A stretch of DNA of 64,000 nucleotides from Burkholderia sp. PAMC 26561 (GCF_001557535.2 NZ_CP014309.1:124001-188000); one strand, 5' to 3'. Shown: positions 16,779 through 25,838, counted from the first letter of the stretch. Program-made: numbers and translations. Notes: generated by a model not told the origin, from the letters alone.

Positions 16779-17630
16779 CCCAATCCCGCAAGCTCATGTC
16801 GAAAACGGGCTTTACTAGCCTTGCGTCGGGGCATTACTAATTAGCTTCATGCGCACGCTGTTACACGGATTAGCGATTGATTTGAGTGCTCTCAAGCTCA
16901 ATCCCCCACGCGTTAGCAACCTCCGCGGTTTGTTACAGCTAATGCAGATTTGCAGCGATCGCAGTAAAACCTTAAAGCTCAGTTAGAGCGTATTCGGCGG
17001 CGACAATGCAGCACCCTGTTTAACGGCGCCGAGCAGGGACTGTGACGTTGGAAAAACTTAATTCGCTGAGAATTTAGTTGTCTCCAACGGAAAGCGAATC
17101 AAAGCGCTTGCATCGGATGGATCTCGTTCGTGAGGCGCATGATCAGATTGCGCTTCAGTGCCTTTCAATGCCGGCCACCCAGCACTGATCGTGTTCACTT
17201 TCGCACGCGCCAATCTCGTGTTTTGCACACTTCGACAAGCACAGGGACAGCCGGTAAATGTGGTTCATACAGGCGTACGCTTGCCTGTCTGCCGACTCAA
17301 AAACCTGCAGGGCAAGCTGTAACGCGACTGGAAGAAACTGATTAAAGAAAAGACACAAACGTCCAAGTCCGCGCGACATTGCCGCAACGATCTTCCATCG
17401 CTTATTACATTTTCCGTGAGTCCTTCGCACCGCCCGTTGTTGCTCCCTATTGCGCGTCAGCGTCATCGCAGGTCAAAGGTAAGAAACCCTTCTCGCGTCC
17501 CGTTCTACACCACGCTCGAAGCGCCTCACATGCGGTCCCGGTGAAACGATCAGTCTTGTTCGTTACAAATCGCCAGCACGACTGCAATTGACTATTGCCT
17601 TGAGGCTGCAAAACACCGCTCGCAGCGAAG
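16779..17630. other. Gene-free stretch on the parB-distal side of the repeat region
   Basis: Small ORFs (for example 17130-17345 and 17379-17591) have no recognisable content. The end of the stretch (~17540-17630) shows faint similarity to the repeat units that follow, so the repeat array may once have extended this way. Confidence 0.35.
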
Positions 17631-17633
17631 GAA

Positions 17634-17657
17634 AAAGTGTTCTGATTAGAACATTTC
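17634..17657. promoter_or_regulatory. Degenerate copy of the centromere-like palindrome
   Basis: AAGTGTTCTGATTAGAACAT is the same palindrome as at 18241 and 18766, with two mismatched pairs. It is the most distal of three copies from parB. Confidence 0.55.
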
Positions 17658-18240
17658 TATAAACGCGACTTGAGAGTGTTGACGCCAAGAGAGTTGCGAA
17701 CTGTTAGGCAGCGGCATCTAAGACGACGCAATGATTCGGGCACCGTACTGAGTGCTGAAAGCGGAGCTTAATACAGCGCGCGTTCAACTGTTTCTATCGA
17801 TTAGCGGGCGAGAGCGCTTGCTTTGAACACACCTCATTGGTAGGCGGCAGAGCAGACTACGGGAGGAACAGTTTTAGCGCAGGGTTGTCAACACCGACAA
17901 GGCTCATTGCGTATCTGTCCCGCCTTTTAGCGAGCACGGCGAACGCAGCCCCCTTAAAAAAAACATACGCCAACTTGCACGCCGACTTGAATCCTGCGTC
18001 ATCAAAAATTGACCGCACCTCTTTCCGGCCTTCGCGCTGCTCCGGTGATTCACACGCGGTGTTTTAGCGGGTTGCATACTAAATTCTAAATATGTCTTCC
18101 AGCCAATTTGTAACGACGGCTAGCACGGGCTGCCTGCTAGTCCTATTTCGCAATCGACAATCGTTTAATGACGAAGGGGTGCCTTGAGCGCGCGATGATT
18201 GTTACCGCGCTGTCGGGCAGGATGGATGAGCAGCTCAAAG

Positions 18241-18270
18241 TAGAAAGTGTTCTGATCAGAACACTTTCTA
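18241..18270. promoter_or_regulatory. 30-bp perfect palindrome, candidate parS (centromere) site
   Basis: A perfect 30-bp palindrome centred between 18255 and 18256, with core GTGTTCTGATCAGAACAC. It lies ~610 bp from the end of parB on the same side as the other copies. Perfect symmetry, repetition and adjacency to parAB are typical of ParB binding sites. The sequence is not the GTTTCACGTGAAAC type of primary chromosomes, so ParB specificity would be replicon-specific (inference). Confidence 0.7.
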
Positions 18271-18765
18271 ACGCATGTAATTTTGTGCGGTTTTCACCAA
18301 AACACTGTGGTGCACACGGCGCTTACCATTCATTTAGCGCTGGTCGGCAGACATCGACACGGCTCCTTGCGTGTGAGTCCGGTCTCTTGCGAGCACGACG
18401 AACACAGCCCTCTTACAAAAAAAAGGCGTGCGCCAACTTGCACGCCGAGCTGAATCCAGCATCATTAAACGTGAACGCACAACTTCTTCGGGTTCGCGCT
18501 GCTGCCAGCTATCATTCGCCGCTCGCCTCGGTAATTAAGAAAGCGTGTTTGTGCCGCTTCAGTGATCCACACGCGGTGCTTAAGCCGGTCGCTCATCAAA
18601 TTCGAAATGTGTCTTCCCACCAATTTTGTAACGACGGTCAGCGCGGGCTGCGTGCTATTCCCACCTCGCGATTGATATTTGTTCAATCACGACATGGTGC
18701 TTTGGGCGCACGAAGATTGTTATCCTTGCTACGGGAGCAGGCTGAATGGGCAGAACAAAATAAAT

Positions 18766-18785
18766 AGTGTTCTGATCAGAACACT
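18766..18785. promoter_or_regulatory. 20-bp palindrome, candidate parS site nearest parB
   Basis: AGTGTTCTGATCAGAACACT is a perfect 20-bp palindrome, 96 bp from the parB stop. It shares its core and the following AACGCACGCAATTTTGTGC with the copy at 18241. Confidence 0.7.
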
Positions 18786-18881
18786 TTCCAACGCACGCAA
18801 TTTTGTGCAAGAGTCACCAAGACTGCGGATCCAAAGCGCTACCCGTTCAGCAAGAGCAAACCATAAAGGTACGATTGCCTT

Positions 18882-19853
18882 CTACTCCGTAATTGAAAAC
18901 ATCTTTCCAATCTGCTCACGGAGCAGAGTCTCCTGCTCTTCAGTCACCACTCCGGCCTTGAATTTGATCGTCAAACCTTTCACGTCTTTGGTGATGCTGC
19001 CGGCCTGAATCTTTCCTGAAAAGATTTTGAGAATGCTGCGCCCACCAGCATCCGCAGCCGAAACGCCTCTAGTTACTTGCGCATTGATCGATGCAGCGAC
19101 CTTCGACGGAACTAAATCACCATTCACAACAAGCGGCCAAAGGTCTTTTATTGCTTTTAGCCCTGCCTCCCCCGTCTTCTTGAGCGCATTGGCAATCTCC
19201 TGCGCGGAGTTCGCGGCTAACAGCGATGGATTAAGATCAAGATCACTCTTGATAAAGTCAGGCAGTTCATCGAACGCAAGAAATTTGTATAGATCGTTCC
19301 GAGTCACGCCCATAACCTTTGCGAGCCGGGTACGTTGCGGAAACTCGCTCTCTGCGCGGCGAACCGCAATTGCAATTTCGTAGTCGGTAAGATCATCGCG
19401 CGTGACATTTTCCATCAACGCCAAAGCGGCCATATCCTGATCGCTGCATTCAATCACCACCGCTCGAATGCTCTGCTTGTTAAGCAACTTGTGCGCTCGC
19501 CAACGCCGTTCCCCAGCGACGAGCTGGAACCCGTCCCCCACTCTGCGGACTGTCGCAGCCTGTAGCAAACCGACTTCGCCGATGGAACGAGCGAGCTCCG
19601 CAAGTTTCGCCTCATTAAATTGGCGTCGTGGCTGCCACGGATTTGGGGTCACAAAATCCACTTCAATATCTGTTGCGATTCCTTTTGCTTCCAGCTCTTG
19701 AATTCGCAATTGCGCCGCAGCGAGCGCACTGGTGATACCTGGCATCGTCTGCGGGCCGCGACCGGATTTATCTTTTTTACTGTCACCCTTGAAATCGGCC
19801 GGGGTAGGCAAATTCGCCGTTTTCGCCATTAGCTGCTCTCTGATATTGCTCAT
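18882..19853 (-). CDS. parB: ParB family chromosome/plasmid partitioning protein
   Basis: A 323-residue protein from ATG 19853 (MSNIREQLMAKTANLPTPAD). The ParB/Srx N-terminal domain has PNPWQPRRQFNEAKLAELAR then LVAGERRWRAHKLL, the GERRxR box that binds CTP in characterised ParB proteins. ALMENVTRDDLTDYEIA and RTRLAKVMGVTRNDLYKFLA form the helix-turn-helix that reads parS. The C-terminus is a basic dimerisation-like segment (KDVKGLTIKFKAGVVTEEQE). The start overlaps the parA stop by four bases (ATGA), so the two are translationally coupled. Upstream in-frame residues seen from 19895 belong to the parA overlap and were excluded. It probably binds the palindromes at 18241 and 18766. Confidence 0.93.
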   Translation of the reverse strand: MSNIREQLMAKTANLPTPADFKGDSKKDKSGRGPQTMPGITSALAAAQLRIQELEAKGIATDIEVDFVTPNPWQPRRQFNEAKLAELARSIGEVGLLQAATVRRVGDGFQLVAGERRWRAHKLLNKQSIRAVVIECSDQDMAALALMENVTRDDLTDYEIAIAVRRAESEFPQRTRLAKVMGVTRNDLYKFLAFDELPDFIKSDLDLNPSLLAANSAQEIANALKKTGEAGLKAIKDLWPLVVNGDLVPSKVAASINAQVTRGVSAADAGGRSILKIFSGKIQAGSITKDVKGLTIKFKAGVVTEEQETLLREQIGKMFSITE

Positions 19854-21076
19854 GCCGACTCCTTCCAGGATTTGACGAACATGTCGTCGAGCCACTTCGC
19901 GTATTGGATCATTGGCTGCTTGACGCGCTGTAAAGACTTCGACGTCGAATGACTGCTCACAACATCCAACGCAGTTGAAAAGGACAGCGCACCTCCGCTC
20001 ATGACCGAACTTGCAGGTATTTCAAACGGATCGAGCCACCGCCCGTACGCGCTCTGTGCCCATTGGCGTACGACCGGCGCCGACGAGGTCTTCCCGTAGT
20101 CGACCTTTGATAGCAATACGGATATGCATTCGTAAACCTTGTCCTCCTCATAAGGAAGAAAATCCTCCGCAACATCAGAGAACAAGCGCCAGAAAGCGAG
20201 CGAGCTGATGAAATCAAGATTTTCGGGCACCATGGGCATAATCAACGCGTCAGCGGCAAGCAGGGCATTCAGATTCATGTAAGACAGGGAAGGGGAAGTA
20301 TCGATTAGGATATAGTCGTATAGCGACTTCAATGGTTCGAGTCCTTGACGCAACACCGCCCAAAAACGATAACCTTGGATTGTTTTCTGACGCGCGGGCA
20401 ACAGGAACTCTGCGCCGTATAGGAAGGTGTGCCCTGGGATGAGGTCGAGACCGTCCCAGTAAGTCGACTGGACTTTTGCAGCAAGTCCGCCCTCGATATT
20501 TTGGTCGTAAATATAAGGAAGGACGGTGTCTTCTCCAGTGACCTCCTTTTCCGCGTAAAGACCGCACAACTCTGAAGCCGACGCTTGCGGATCCAGATCG
20601 ATCAACAACACTTTACGGCCGAGCAGCGTCAACGCCTGAGCAAGACAGACCGTAGTCGTGGTCTTCGCCGAACCGCCCTTAAGTTGTGCTGTTGTCAGTA
20701 TCTTGCCCCGAAACTTTCCGTCGCCTTCGTCCAGTCGGGTTTGATAAATGTCCGAAGCCATCTTCACCCATACGCGAACCTCCGGCAGGGTAAATGTTCG
20801 GCTGCGGCCGCTGCCGTTCAAAGTGCCGATCGGCAAGCCGGCCTCTCCCTTGGTGACTAAGTATTGAATCTGCTGACGAGTCATGTTGCACATCTCAGCC
20901 AATTCACTAATGGTATAGAACGGCGCAACTTTCCTGGGTCGCGGTGCAAGTATCTGCTCGCGCAAGTTGTCCGCGAAAGGCTCAAGTCCGTCTGCGAAGT
21001 CGGCTACCTCGCGAAGTGTGACTTTACGATTTTCCATCGGTAAGGTGCCAACGTTGACCATTCTGCGCTTCTCCAA
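19850..21076 (-). CDS. parA: ParA family partition ATPase with N-terminal HTH
   Basis: A 408-residue Type Ia-like ParA. Residues ~55-115 form a MerR/HTH-type DNA-binding domain (SELAEMCNMTRQQIQYLVTK), implying autorepression of the par operon. The Walker-type ATPase follows, with deviant Walker A KGGSAKTTTT (~residues 135-144), LLIDLDPQAS, and DYILIDTSPSLSYMNLNALL as the Walker B region. Length fits large plasmid P1/chromosome 2-type ParA proteins. It lies upstream of and overlaps parB. It is divergent from repA across the 640-bp origin region, so replication and partition genes share one regulatory zone. Confidence 0.93.
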   Translation of the reverse strand: MEKRRMVNVGTLPMENRKVTLREVADFADGLEPFADNLREQILAPRPRKVAPFYTISELAEMCNMTRQQIQYLVTKGEAGLPIGTLNGSGRSRTFTLPEVRVWVKMASDIYQTRLDEGDGKFRGKILTTAQLKGGSAKTTTTVCLAQALTLLGRKVLLIDLDPQASASELCGLYAEKEVTGEDTVLPYIYDQNIEGGLAAKVQSTYWDGLDLIPGHTFLYGAEFLLPARQKTIQGYRFWAVLRQGLEPLKSLYDYILIDTSPSLSYMNLNALLAADALIMPMVPENLDFISSLAFWRLFSDVAEDFLPYEEDKVYECISVLLSKVDYGKTSSAPVVRQWAQSAYGRWLDPFEIPASSVMSGGALSFSTALDVVSSHSTSKSLQRVKQPMIQYAKWLDDMFVKSWKESA

Positions 21077-21260
21077 TTATTGACGTTAAAGCGCAGAATA
21101 CACGAATATGCGTAAACACAGTTGCGATGCCTAACATTTAATCATGACGCAGCGCCGGCCTTGGGACGGCAGTACTTTTAAACCTTCCCTGCAACTCAGA
21201 TCATGTCTTGCATTCCCGATACTTTTCCAACGACCCCAATATGGGCAAAGTCTCGCTCAG

Positions 21261-21291
21261 CACAAAAACCACCCCGGGGGCGGTTTTTGTG
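21261..21291. repeat. Inverted pair of iterons
   Basis: CACAAAAACCACCC (21261-21274) and GGGCGGTTTTTGTG (21278-21291) are inverted copies of the iteron, with one mismatch, separated by 3 bp. Inverted iterons near the distal edge of an origin often serve in initiator-dimer autoregulation or handcuffing (known from other iteron plasmids). Confidence 0.8.
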
Positions 21292-21465
21292 CTGGTTCAA
21301 ACAGGAAATTTTTATGATTGTTTTCAAATACTTAGCATTACTTCTTCGAAAATGAATAAAGCAAGCTCGGACAAATTGGATGCAGGTTTGTTTTGTAATC
21401 TTTAAAAAATAACCCACGAACATACAAACAGGAAAAAAATTCCGTTAGAAATCAACGCCGACTCC

Positions 21466-21474
21466 TGTGAATAA
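21466..21474 (-). promoter_or_regulatory. DnaA box
   Basis: TGTGAATAA, complement TTATTCACA, fits the TTATNCACA DnaA consensus exactly. It directly abuts the first direct iteron at 21475. Confidence 0.75.
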
Positions 21475-21510
21475 GGGTGGTTTTTGTGACCCACAGGGTG
21501 GTTTTTGTGA
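21475..21510 (+). repeat. Two direct iterons with 21-bp period
   Basis: GGGTGGTTTTTGTGA occurs at 21475-21489 and 21496-21510. The 21-bp (two helical turns) spacing places both initiator sites on one DNA face. A third direct copy lies at 21648. Confidence 0.9.
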
Positions 21511-21647
21511 AGGGTCGACCTGAAATTGGGCAACCCCGGCGAAAATTGGGACGTTAGGGGTGGAAATTGTGTTGCGCGACTCATGCCAAACAGAATCGAT
21601 GGTCAATCCAATTCGGGGCGACGCGCGACGGGGCGACCACTGGAACG

Positions 21648-21661
21648 GGGTGGTTTTTGTG
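21648..21661 (+). repeat. Promoter-proximal iteron
   Basis: GGGTGGTTTTTGTG touches the -35 hexamer of the repA promoter, so RepA bound here would block its own transcription (inference). Confidence 0.8.
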
Positions 21662-21689
21662 TTGACACCCTTCTGGCGACTGATAAAGT
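21662..21689 (+). promoter_or_regulatory. Probable sigma70 promoter of repA
   Basis: TTGACA at 21662-21667, 16-bp spacer, TAAAGT at 21684-21689; the repA ATG follows 26 bp later. The -35 is perfect and the -10 matches four of six positions. Confidence 0.6.
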
Positions 21690-21715
21690 TTCAGCATTAA
21701 GGTCGAAACCACCGC

Positions 21716-23122
21716 ATGGAAAACAAAAATATCTCTGTTACGCCGCACCAGCTTGCCTTGGACATCTATGACGACATGTCCGCTCAAGGCACGGCTATAA
21801 GCGGTGCCACGAGGGATATTGGCTTCCTCAGGAATAACATCTTTACCCGTGTAGGCGGGCTCGGAATTGCCGCGCGGCGGGTGCTTGACGCAGCCTACTT
21901 CATTGTGGCAACAAAAGCGCCTGAGGAGCTTTCCGACGATCGTGTCTACACCTTCACAGCCGAAATCAATTATTTCAAATGGCTGATGCGCTACGACAGC
22001 CGTAACCATAGCCACCTAATCTCGTTGATGCGAGCCGCCGCCAAGGCACGCGTCGAAATCATGACGGCTCCGTCTATCGAAGAACTGACAGAGAAAGATT
22101 CGTGGGGCACCATCGGGCTGCTAGGCGACTGTTATATCGAGAGAAATGTTGTCTGCATCCTGCTGTCCGGGCGGCTTATCAAATACCTAATTAGCCCGTA
22201 CAAAGCGCACTGGCTGAGTTTGCGCGCGTCGACAGCATTTTCGCTTTCGCTCGCGCGCGCTATCTATGACCGGCTCATTCCCTGCGAAGGGCCGGGCGTG
22301 ACGGAGTGGTTCGCATACGAAGACGTGCTGGAGTGGCCTGGCAAAGTGGGCGAATCGCGTAAGGAATTAAAGGAATTTAAAAAGCGTTTCCTTCAGCCCG
22401 CGATCGAGCAACTGAACGAAGTCTCCGATTTCGATGTCAGTTGGGAAGCTAACGCTGAGCGCATTGCACCCGAGAAATTGAAGCTTCGTTTCAGGTTCAC
22501 CAAAAAGCAAGGCGCGGACGCTGCCCGCGCCGGCATCCAAGATTCCATGTATCTCGTGCTTCACCATGAGTTCGCCTTTGATTCCCCCGACTTCGAACGG
22601 CTCGCGAAAAATCGCGCCGTCTGGACCGACGCTCGGCTTGAGCAAGCGATTGAATACACTCGCTTCCAGCTCGACCGTGGTGCGATTACAGTCAGCCCAA
22701 AAGGATATTTGTTCAAAGCGTTGGAAGGCAGTTATCGGATTGGTGAAGCGGACCGCAAGATGGCCGCACTCAAACTTGCGCACGCTGCGGAAAACAAGAA
22801 AGACGCTCTGGCGCGCGAAGTCGTCACGGCGAACGTTAACGCCCATCGGCAGGCACAAGAAAACGTCGCTAAAGCCAAGATGGAAGATGAAATTAGAGCA
22901 GGGCGCGACTTCTTCGGTTCCTCCGATGCACAGACGCAAAGCGATCTGTTTAATTCGTTCGTTGGGCAGCGGATACCGCAACGACTCATTGAAAAACAGG
23001 AACTGACTCGCGAATTGCTGACGCCAAGCAATATCCTCACGGCAAACCGGGTTGTCGCCGATGCATTTTGCTCGCATGTCTTCGTAAAGATGAAAAAAGC
23101 GCTGTCCGCTCGTCAAGGCTGA
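21716..23122 (+). CDS. repA: Rep_3 family replication initiator protein (RepA)
   Basis: A 468-residue initiator. The N-terminal winged-helix region (~residues 30-250) includes DDRVYTFTAEINYFKWLMRY, SWGTIGLLGDCYIERNVVCI and WLSLRASTAFSLSLARAIYD. A second winged helix follows (EWFAYEDVLEWPGKVGESRK, ELKEFKKRFLQPAIEQLNEV). The C-terminal ~170 residues are charged and coiled (AALKLAHAAENKKDALAREV). It recognises iterons and opens the origin with DnaA (family knowledge). It is longer than plasmid RepA/RepE proteins (~250-350), as is usual for Burkholderia secondary replicons. ATG 21716 follows the promoter; no good ribosome site is visible. Confidence 0.9.
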   Translation: MENKNISVTPHQLALDIYDDMSAQGTAISGATRDIGFLRNNIFTRVGGLGIAARRVLDAAYFIVATKAPEELSDDRVYTFTAEINYFKWLMRYDSRNHSHLISLMRAAAKARVEIMTAPSIEELTEKDSWGTIGLLGDCYIERNVVCILLSGRLIKYLISPYKAHWLSLRASTAFSLSLARAIYDRLIPCEGPGVTEWFAYEDVLEWPGKVGESRKELKEFKKRFLQPAIEQLNEVSDFDVSWEANAERIAPEKLKLRFRFTKKQGADAARAGIQDSMYLVLHHEFAFDSPDFERLAKNRAVWTDARLEQAIEYTRFQLDRGAITVSPKGYLFKALEGSYRIGEADRKMAALKLAHAAENKKDALAREVVTANVNAHRQAQENVAKAKMEDEIRAGRDFFGSSDAQTQSDLFNSFVGQRIPQRLIEKQELTRELLTPSNILTANRVVADAFCSHVFVKMKKALSARQG

Positions 23123-24142
23123 TGCGATTTTAACTGCACACAGACGATAAACTGCCTAATGGTCAGGAGAGTGGCGCGCACGGAAATGAACGCCTATTAC
23201 CCGCTTTGAACGACACTGGTGAAGAGGCAGTGCTCGTATTGAAGGCTGATTCAGTCGTGTTGACCGTGATAAAGCACTGCACCGAGGACCGGCCCGTGAT
23301 TACGCGCGCTAATCCGCTTCATTCGGGCAGTGGTGATTAATGTAAGCGTCGATAGGATTGGCGAATTTTTCCGACGCAATGTTGAGCCTCCTACGGAATC
23401 GAAGCGCCACATCGTGACATGTCATCGTTCACTACTATGATATGGACACAATCGCTGCTTTCAAGCGATTGCGCGCCAGCCGACGCAAATCCGAAACCGC
23501 CGTGGAAGATTTCGGCCAGGCTCTCGATGAGTAAAGTTTGTCGTTACTGCTTAGCGCACATAAAAGGCCGTTGAACTCTAATCTGGCGGATGTCGCTTGA
23601 ACGCAGAACGAGTAGCGAGGCATTGAGCTTGCACCGCCGGCTAGCCGAACCGAGCCCGAGTCATACTTCTACGTTGTCTTTTGCAGCGAAGATAATTGCA
23701 AGTCGAGCACGAGTGGCATCTGTGTCTCGAAGAATCAGACCGCCCAATGTCAACTCGGTAGAATACTTCATGGTGTACGCGAGTACAGCTTCTTCAAGGC
23801 TTGTTGAAAAACCAATAGCGCGAAAGTAAGTAGTAAGGGCCGAGTGAATGAAACATGTTAGCGAAGGAAGCAGCCACCAAGCGCTATCAGGTTTCTACAC
23901 TCGACCGCACGGTTCCGTGTTGTACTGCTCGCATGAACAGATCTCCCGTGGACTTGTTACGTCTGGCGATACCCAGTACCTCAGCTACGCGATCGTTATA
24001 ACGCACCAGTGTCCCACGAGGAGGCTGTTGCTTAAAACGAGCAATGTTATTAGACAGAAACCAGACGCCTCAAATCTGTCACTTTCCGTCTTTTGATGTG
24101 TCATCGATGACGGTCATTTAGCCTATTGAGCGGCAAAGAAAC
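23123..24142. other. 1-kb stretch without a supported gene downstream of repA
   Basis: Only short ORFs without ribosome sites or recognisable content are seen on either strand (for example 23590-23829 and 23848-24096). Confidence 0.4.
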
Positions 24143-24583
24143 GTGCAGGAATTTTTCGTAAGGCGTTCTCCGATCCATGGACGCGGCGTATTCGCCGATA
24201 CCATTATTGCGCACGCCGACTATTTGCTGGAATACAAGGGCGAAGTGCTTTCTGAACGCGAGGCCAATCATCGGGTTGCGCGCACGAAAGCGTGGAGGGC
24301 CGCACGTCATTTTTTTGGTTTAGGCGACGGCCGGGCGATCGATGGAACCGTTAGCGGAAATTCCGCATGCTGGATCAGTCAAAGTTGTGAAACGAACCGA
24401 GAGGCCGAACAGGACGGCGATCGGATGTGTACCCGTACTATCGAAAAAATCAAACTTGGTGAACAAACCTTCATTGATTATCGGCTCGACACTGGAAGCC
24501 GTACTACTAAGAAGTTGACGGCGACCTATGGCCGTCGATGTGGTGCTAAAAATTGTCGCCTGACGATGCTCTACGTGCAATGA
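24143..24583 (+). CDS. SET-domain protein with degraded active-site and post-SET motifs
   Basis: A 146-residue SET-domain protein starts at GTG 24143. The fold landmarks are present: SPIHGRGVFADTIIAHADYL, EYKGEVLSEREANHR, GDGRAIDGTVSGNSACWISQ and GEQTFIDYRL. SET methyltransferases transfer methyl from S-adenosylmethionine to lysine; small bacterial members of unknown target are common in Burkholderia. The conserved NHSC core reads SQSC here. The catalytic DYG is DYR. The post-SET zinc motif CxC(x4)C is RRCGAKNC, lacking one cysteine. The reading frame is open, so this is either a recently dead gene without a frameshift or a non-catalytic paralogue. Overall length is normal. Confidence 0.7.
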   Translation: MQEFFVRRSPIHGRGVFADTIIAHADYLLEYKGEVLSEREANHRVARTKAWRAARHFFGLGDGRAIDGTVSGNSACWISQSCETNREAEQDGDRMCTRTIEKIKLGEQTFIDYRLDTGSRTTKKLTATYGRRCGAKNCRLTMLYVQ

Positions 24584-24689
24584 GAGGCAGAAAAATTGCA
24601 AAACATTCATCAACTGTAGCTCAACGTCACGCTTAAATCGAACCTGCGCCGTTCCATCTGTTGGCACTCCGTATCAATTTGCTTAAGAT

Positions 24690-25163
24690 AACGTATCGCC
24701 AGCGTACATTAATCGGGCAAATAAAGTTCAGCTGACGCGCCGTCGCAGTCGACGATCCCGCACCGCCCGTCGAACCTGTAACACTTCGAAAACAGAGGAG
24801 ATCGATTTTTATGCCGGTCGCACTTGCATGCCTGCGAGCTGCATCCGCAACAGCGTTGCGGTCTGCATTTGGACGTCCCGAGAAGCATAATAAACAATTA
24901 AACTTCCGAATCGTCGATGCTTAGCAGCCTCAGCCATGTTCTCCGTATGTCAGCTGAGACCAAGGGCAAGTCTTCGACCATTGCCGTTGACGGTAAAGCT
25001 TTTGTGCAGCATCCTGAACGGGAGCGGGCACTGTTGAGGGTGGCGGGAACCCGAGGCTAGCGCGCAGCAAATATTAATCGATTATCTTAAAACCTCTCTT
25101 GGTGCCGACCTAACGCAAGATGGTAAAGATTGACCAACAAAAAAACTCTTGAGAGGACCTTTG
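24690..25163. repeat. Leader of HU cassette copy 1 (homologous to 60690-61158)
   Basis: The segment 24731-24900 (AGCTGACGCGCCGTCGCAGT and onward) aligns with 60720-60900. The last ~55 bp before the HU gene (GTGCCGACCTAA, GATGGTAAAG, ACCAAC) align with 61096-61150. No intact gene is present; a minus-strand ORF at 24709-24897 has no preserved counterpart in copy 2. This shows the duplication included the upstream control region. Confidence 0.7.
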
Positions 25164-25439
25164 ATGAACAAGCAAGAACATGTTGATGCAGTCGCGGCAC
25201 AAACCGGCGCAAGCAAGGCTTTGACCAGCGAGATCGTAGATGAGGTCCTAGTAGCGATCACGCGAGCAGTGGTGTCAGGTGATACCGTTCAATTAATCGG
25301 CTTTGGTTCGTTCGGTAAGAGGGCACGTGCCGCTCGCGCGGGGCGCAATCCAAAAACCGGCGTACCGCTGCAAATCGCTGCAGCTACCACAGTAAAGTTC
25401 ACTGCAGGAAAAGGCTTCAAGGATAGCGTCAATCAGTAA
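25164..25439 (+). CDS. HU-beta-like DNA-binding protein, cassette copy 1
   Basis: A 91-residue HU/IHF protein starts at ATG 25164; GAGAGGA lies 8 bases upstream. It has the N-terminal dimerisation helices ([20 protein letters not shown]), the [20 protein letters not shown] signature that enters the DNA-bending arm, and the closing [17 protein letters not shown] bends and compacts DNA as a dimer. The (S/G)RNPKTG arm tip is intact. It heads a four-gene cassette repeated at 61159. Compared with copy 2 (residues [20 protein letters not shown]) it differs at a handful of positions, including KGF for KAF near the end. Confidence 0.92.
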   Translation: MNKQEHVDAVAAQTGASKALTSEIVDEVLVAITRAVVSGDTVQLIGFGSFGKRARAARAGRNPKTGVPLQIAAATTVKFTAGKGFKDSVNQ

Positions 25440-25580
25440 CGCCCCGTGTTTCCGGCAGTTTGCGCGCTAGTAATCCCGACGTGCTCATAGGCGGTGCAGT
25501 GTTAGCATTGGGGTCGATACGCTTGCGTTATGATTCGTTTGACTCGGCTTAGCTCTGAAAAGTGACAAAGAAAGAAGTGC

Positions 25581-25838
25581 GTGCAACATTCATATGAACC
25601 AACCCTTGTGGAGGATGGCCGGGTCGTTATGTCCACGGCATTGAACGCTGGTCGCGAAGTAAGCGCACTGATCACGAAGACGGCGTTAGAGCAGTACTTC
25701 TGGTCGCGCCCAGATGCAAACGAAGGCCATGTGCTGCGTATATTTGCTGACGGCCGCCATCGCATCGCGGCCGTCACGCGACGTTTGGCTTTACGTAGCG
25801 GTTCGACAAAAGTTCGCCTTGATGAGCAAGACTTTTAG
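25581..25838 (+). CDS. DUF1488-like small protein, cassette copy 1
   Basis: An 85-residue protein starts at GTG 25581. The pattern GRVVMSTALNAGREVSALIT, then KTALEQYFW and VLRIFADGRHRIAAVTRRLA, resembles DUF1488 proteins (a beta strand ending in xGREVxxxIs, a helix beginning xALExxF, and a final helix). The assignment is by pattern memory. A C-terminal extension (LRSGSTKVRLDEQDF) is shared with copy 2. It lies 141 bp after the HU gene and 197 bp before the two-HTH gene. Function unknown. Confidence 0.65.
   Translation: MQHSYEPTLVEDGRVVMSTALNAGREVSALITKTALEQYFWSRPDANEGHVLRIFADGRHRIAAVTRRLALRSGSTKVRLDEQDF

Larger units (their letters stand above)
17860..18790. repeat. Two degenerate ~0.5 kb tandem repeat units, each ending in the palindrome
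   Basis: Unit A (~17868-18270) and unit B (~18336-18785) align in order. Shared landmarks are the GCGAGCAC(G)GCGAAC and CCAACTTGCACGCCGA blocks, ATTCAAGTC-like sequence followed by TCACACGCGGTG(T/C)TT, CCAATTT(T)GTAACGACGG, then GATTGTTA and the GTGTTCTGATCAGAACAC palindrome. ACGCA(T/C)G(T/C)AATTTTGTGC follows each palindrome. The units have drifted apart by small indels. No protein is encoded. The position directly beside parB suggests a partition site array. Confidence 0.8.
21077..21715. other. Origin of replication region (oriV) between parA and repA
   Basis: This 639-bp non-coding segment contains five copies of a GGTGGTTTTTGTG iteron (two inverted, three direct), one DnaA box and an AT-rich stretch (21300-21460) suited to unwinding. 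GAAA(A)TTGGG-type short repeats lie at 21520-21570, and the repA promoter is at its right end. The layout matches iteron-controlled Rep_3 replicons. The AT-rich block lies between the inverted iterons and the DnaA box. Confidence 0.85.

Noticed and set aside
17634..18785. Rho-independent terminators or IS ends instead of partition sites
   Set aside because: The palindromes have no loop or U-tract and no transposase gene lies between them; they recur as a set next to parB.
24709..24897. Cys-rich 62-codon minus-strand ORF
   Set aside because: The homologous stretch of the second cassette does not preserve the frame, so it is not under coding selection.
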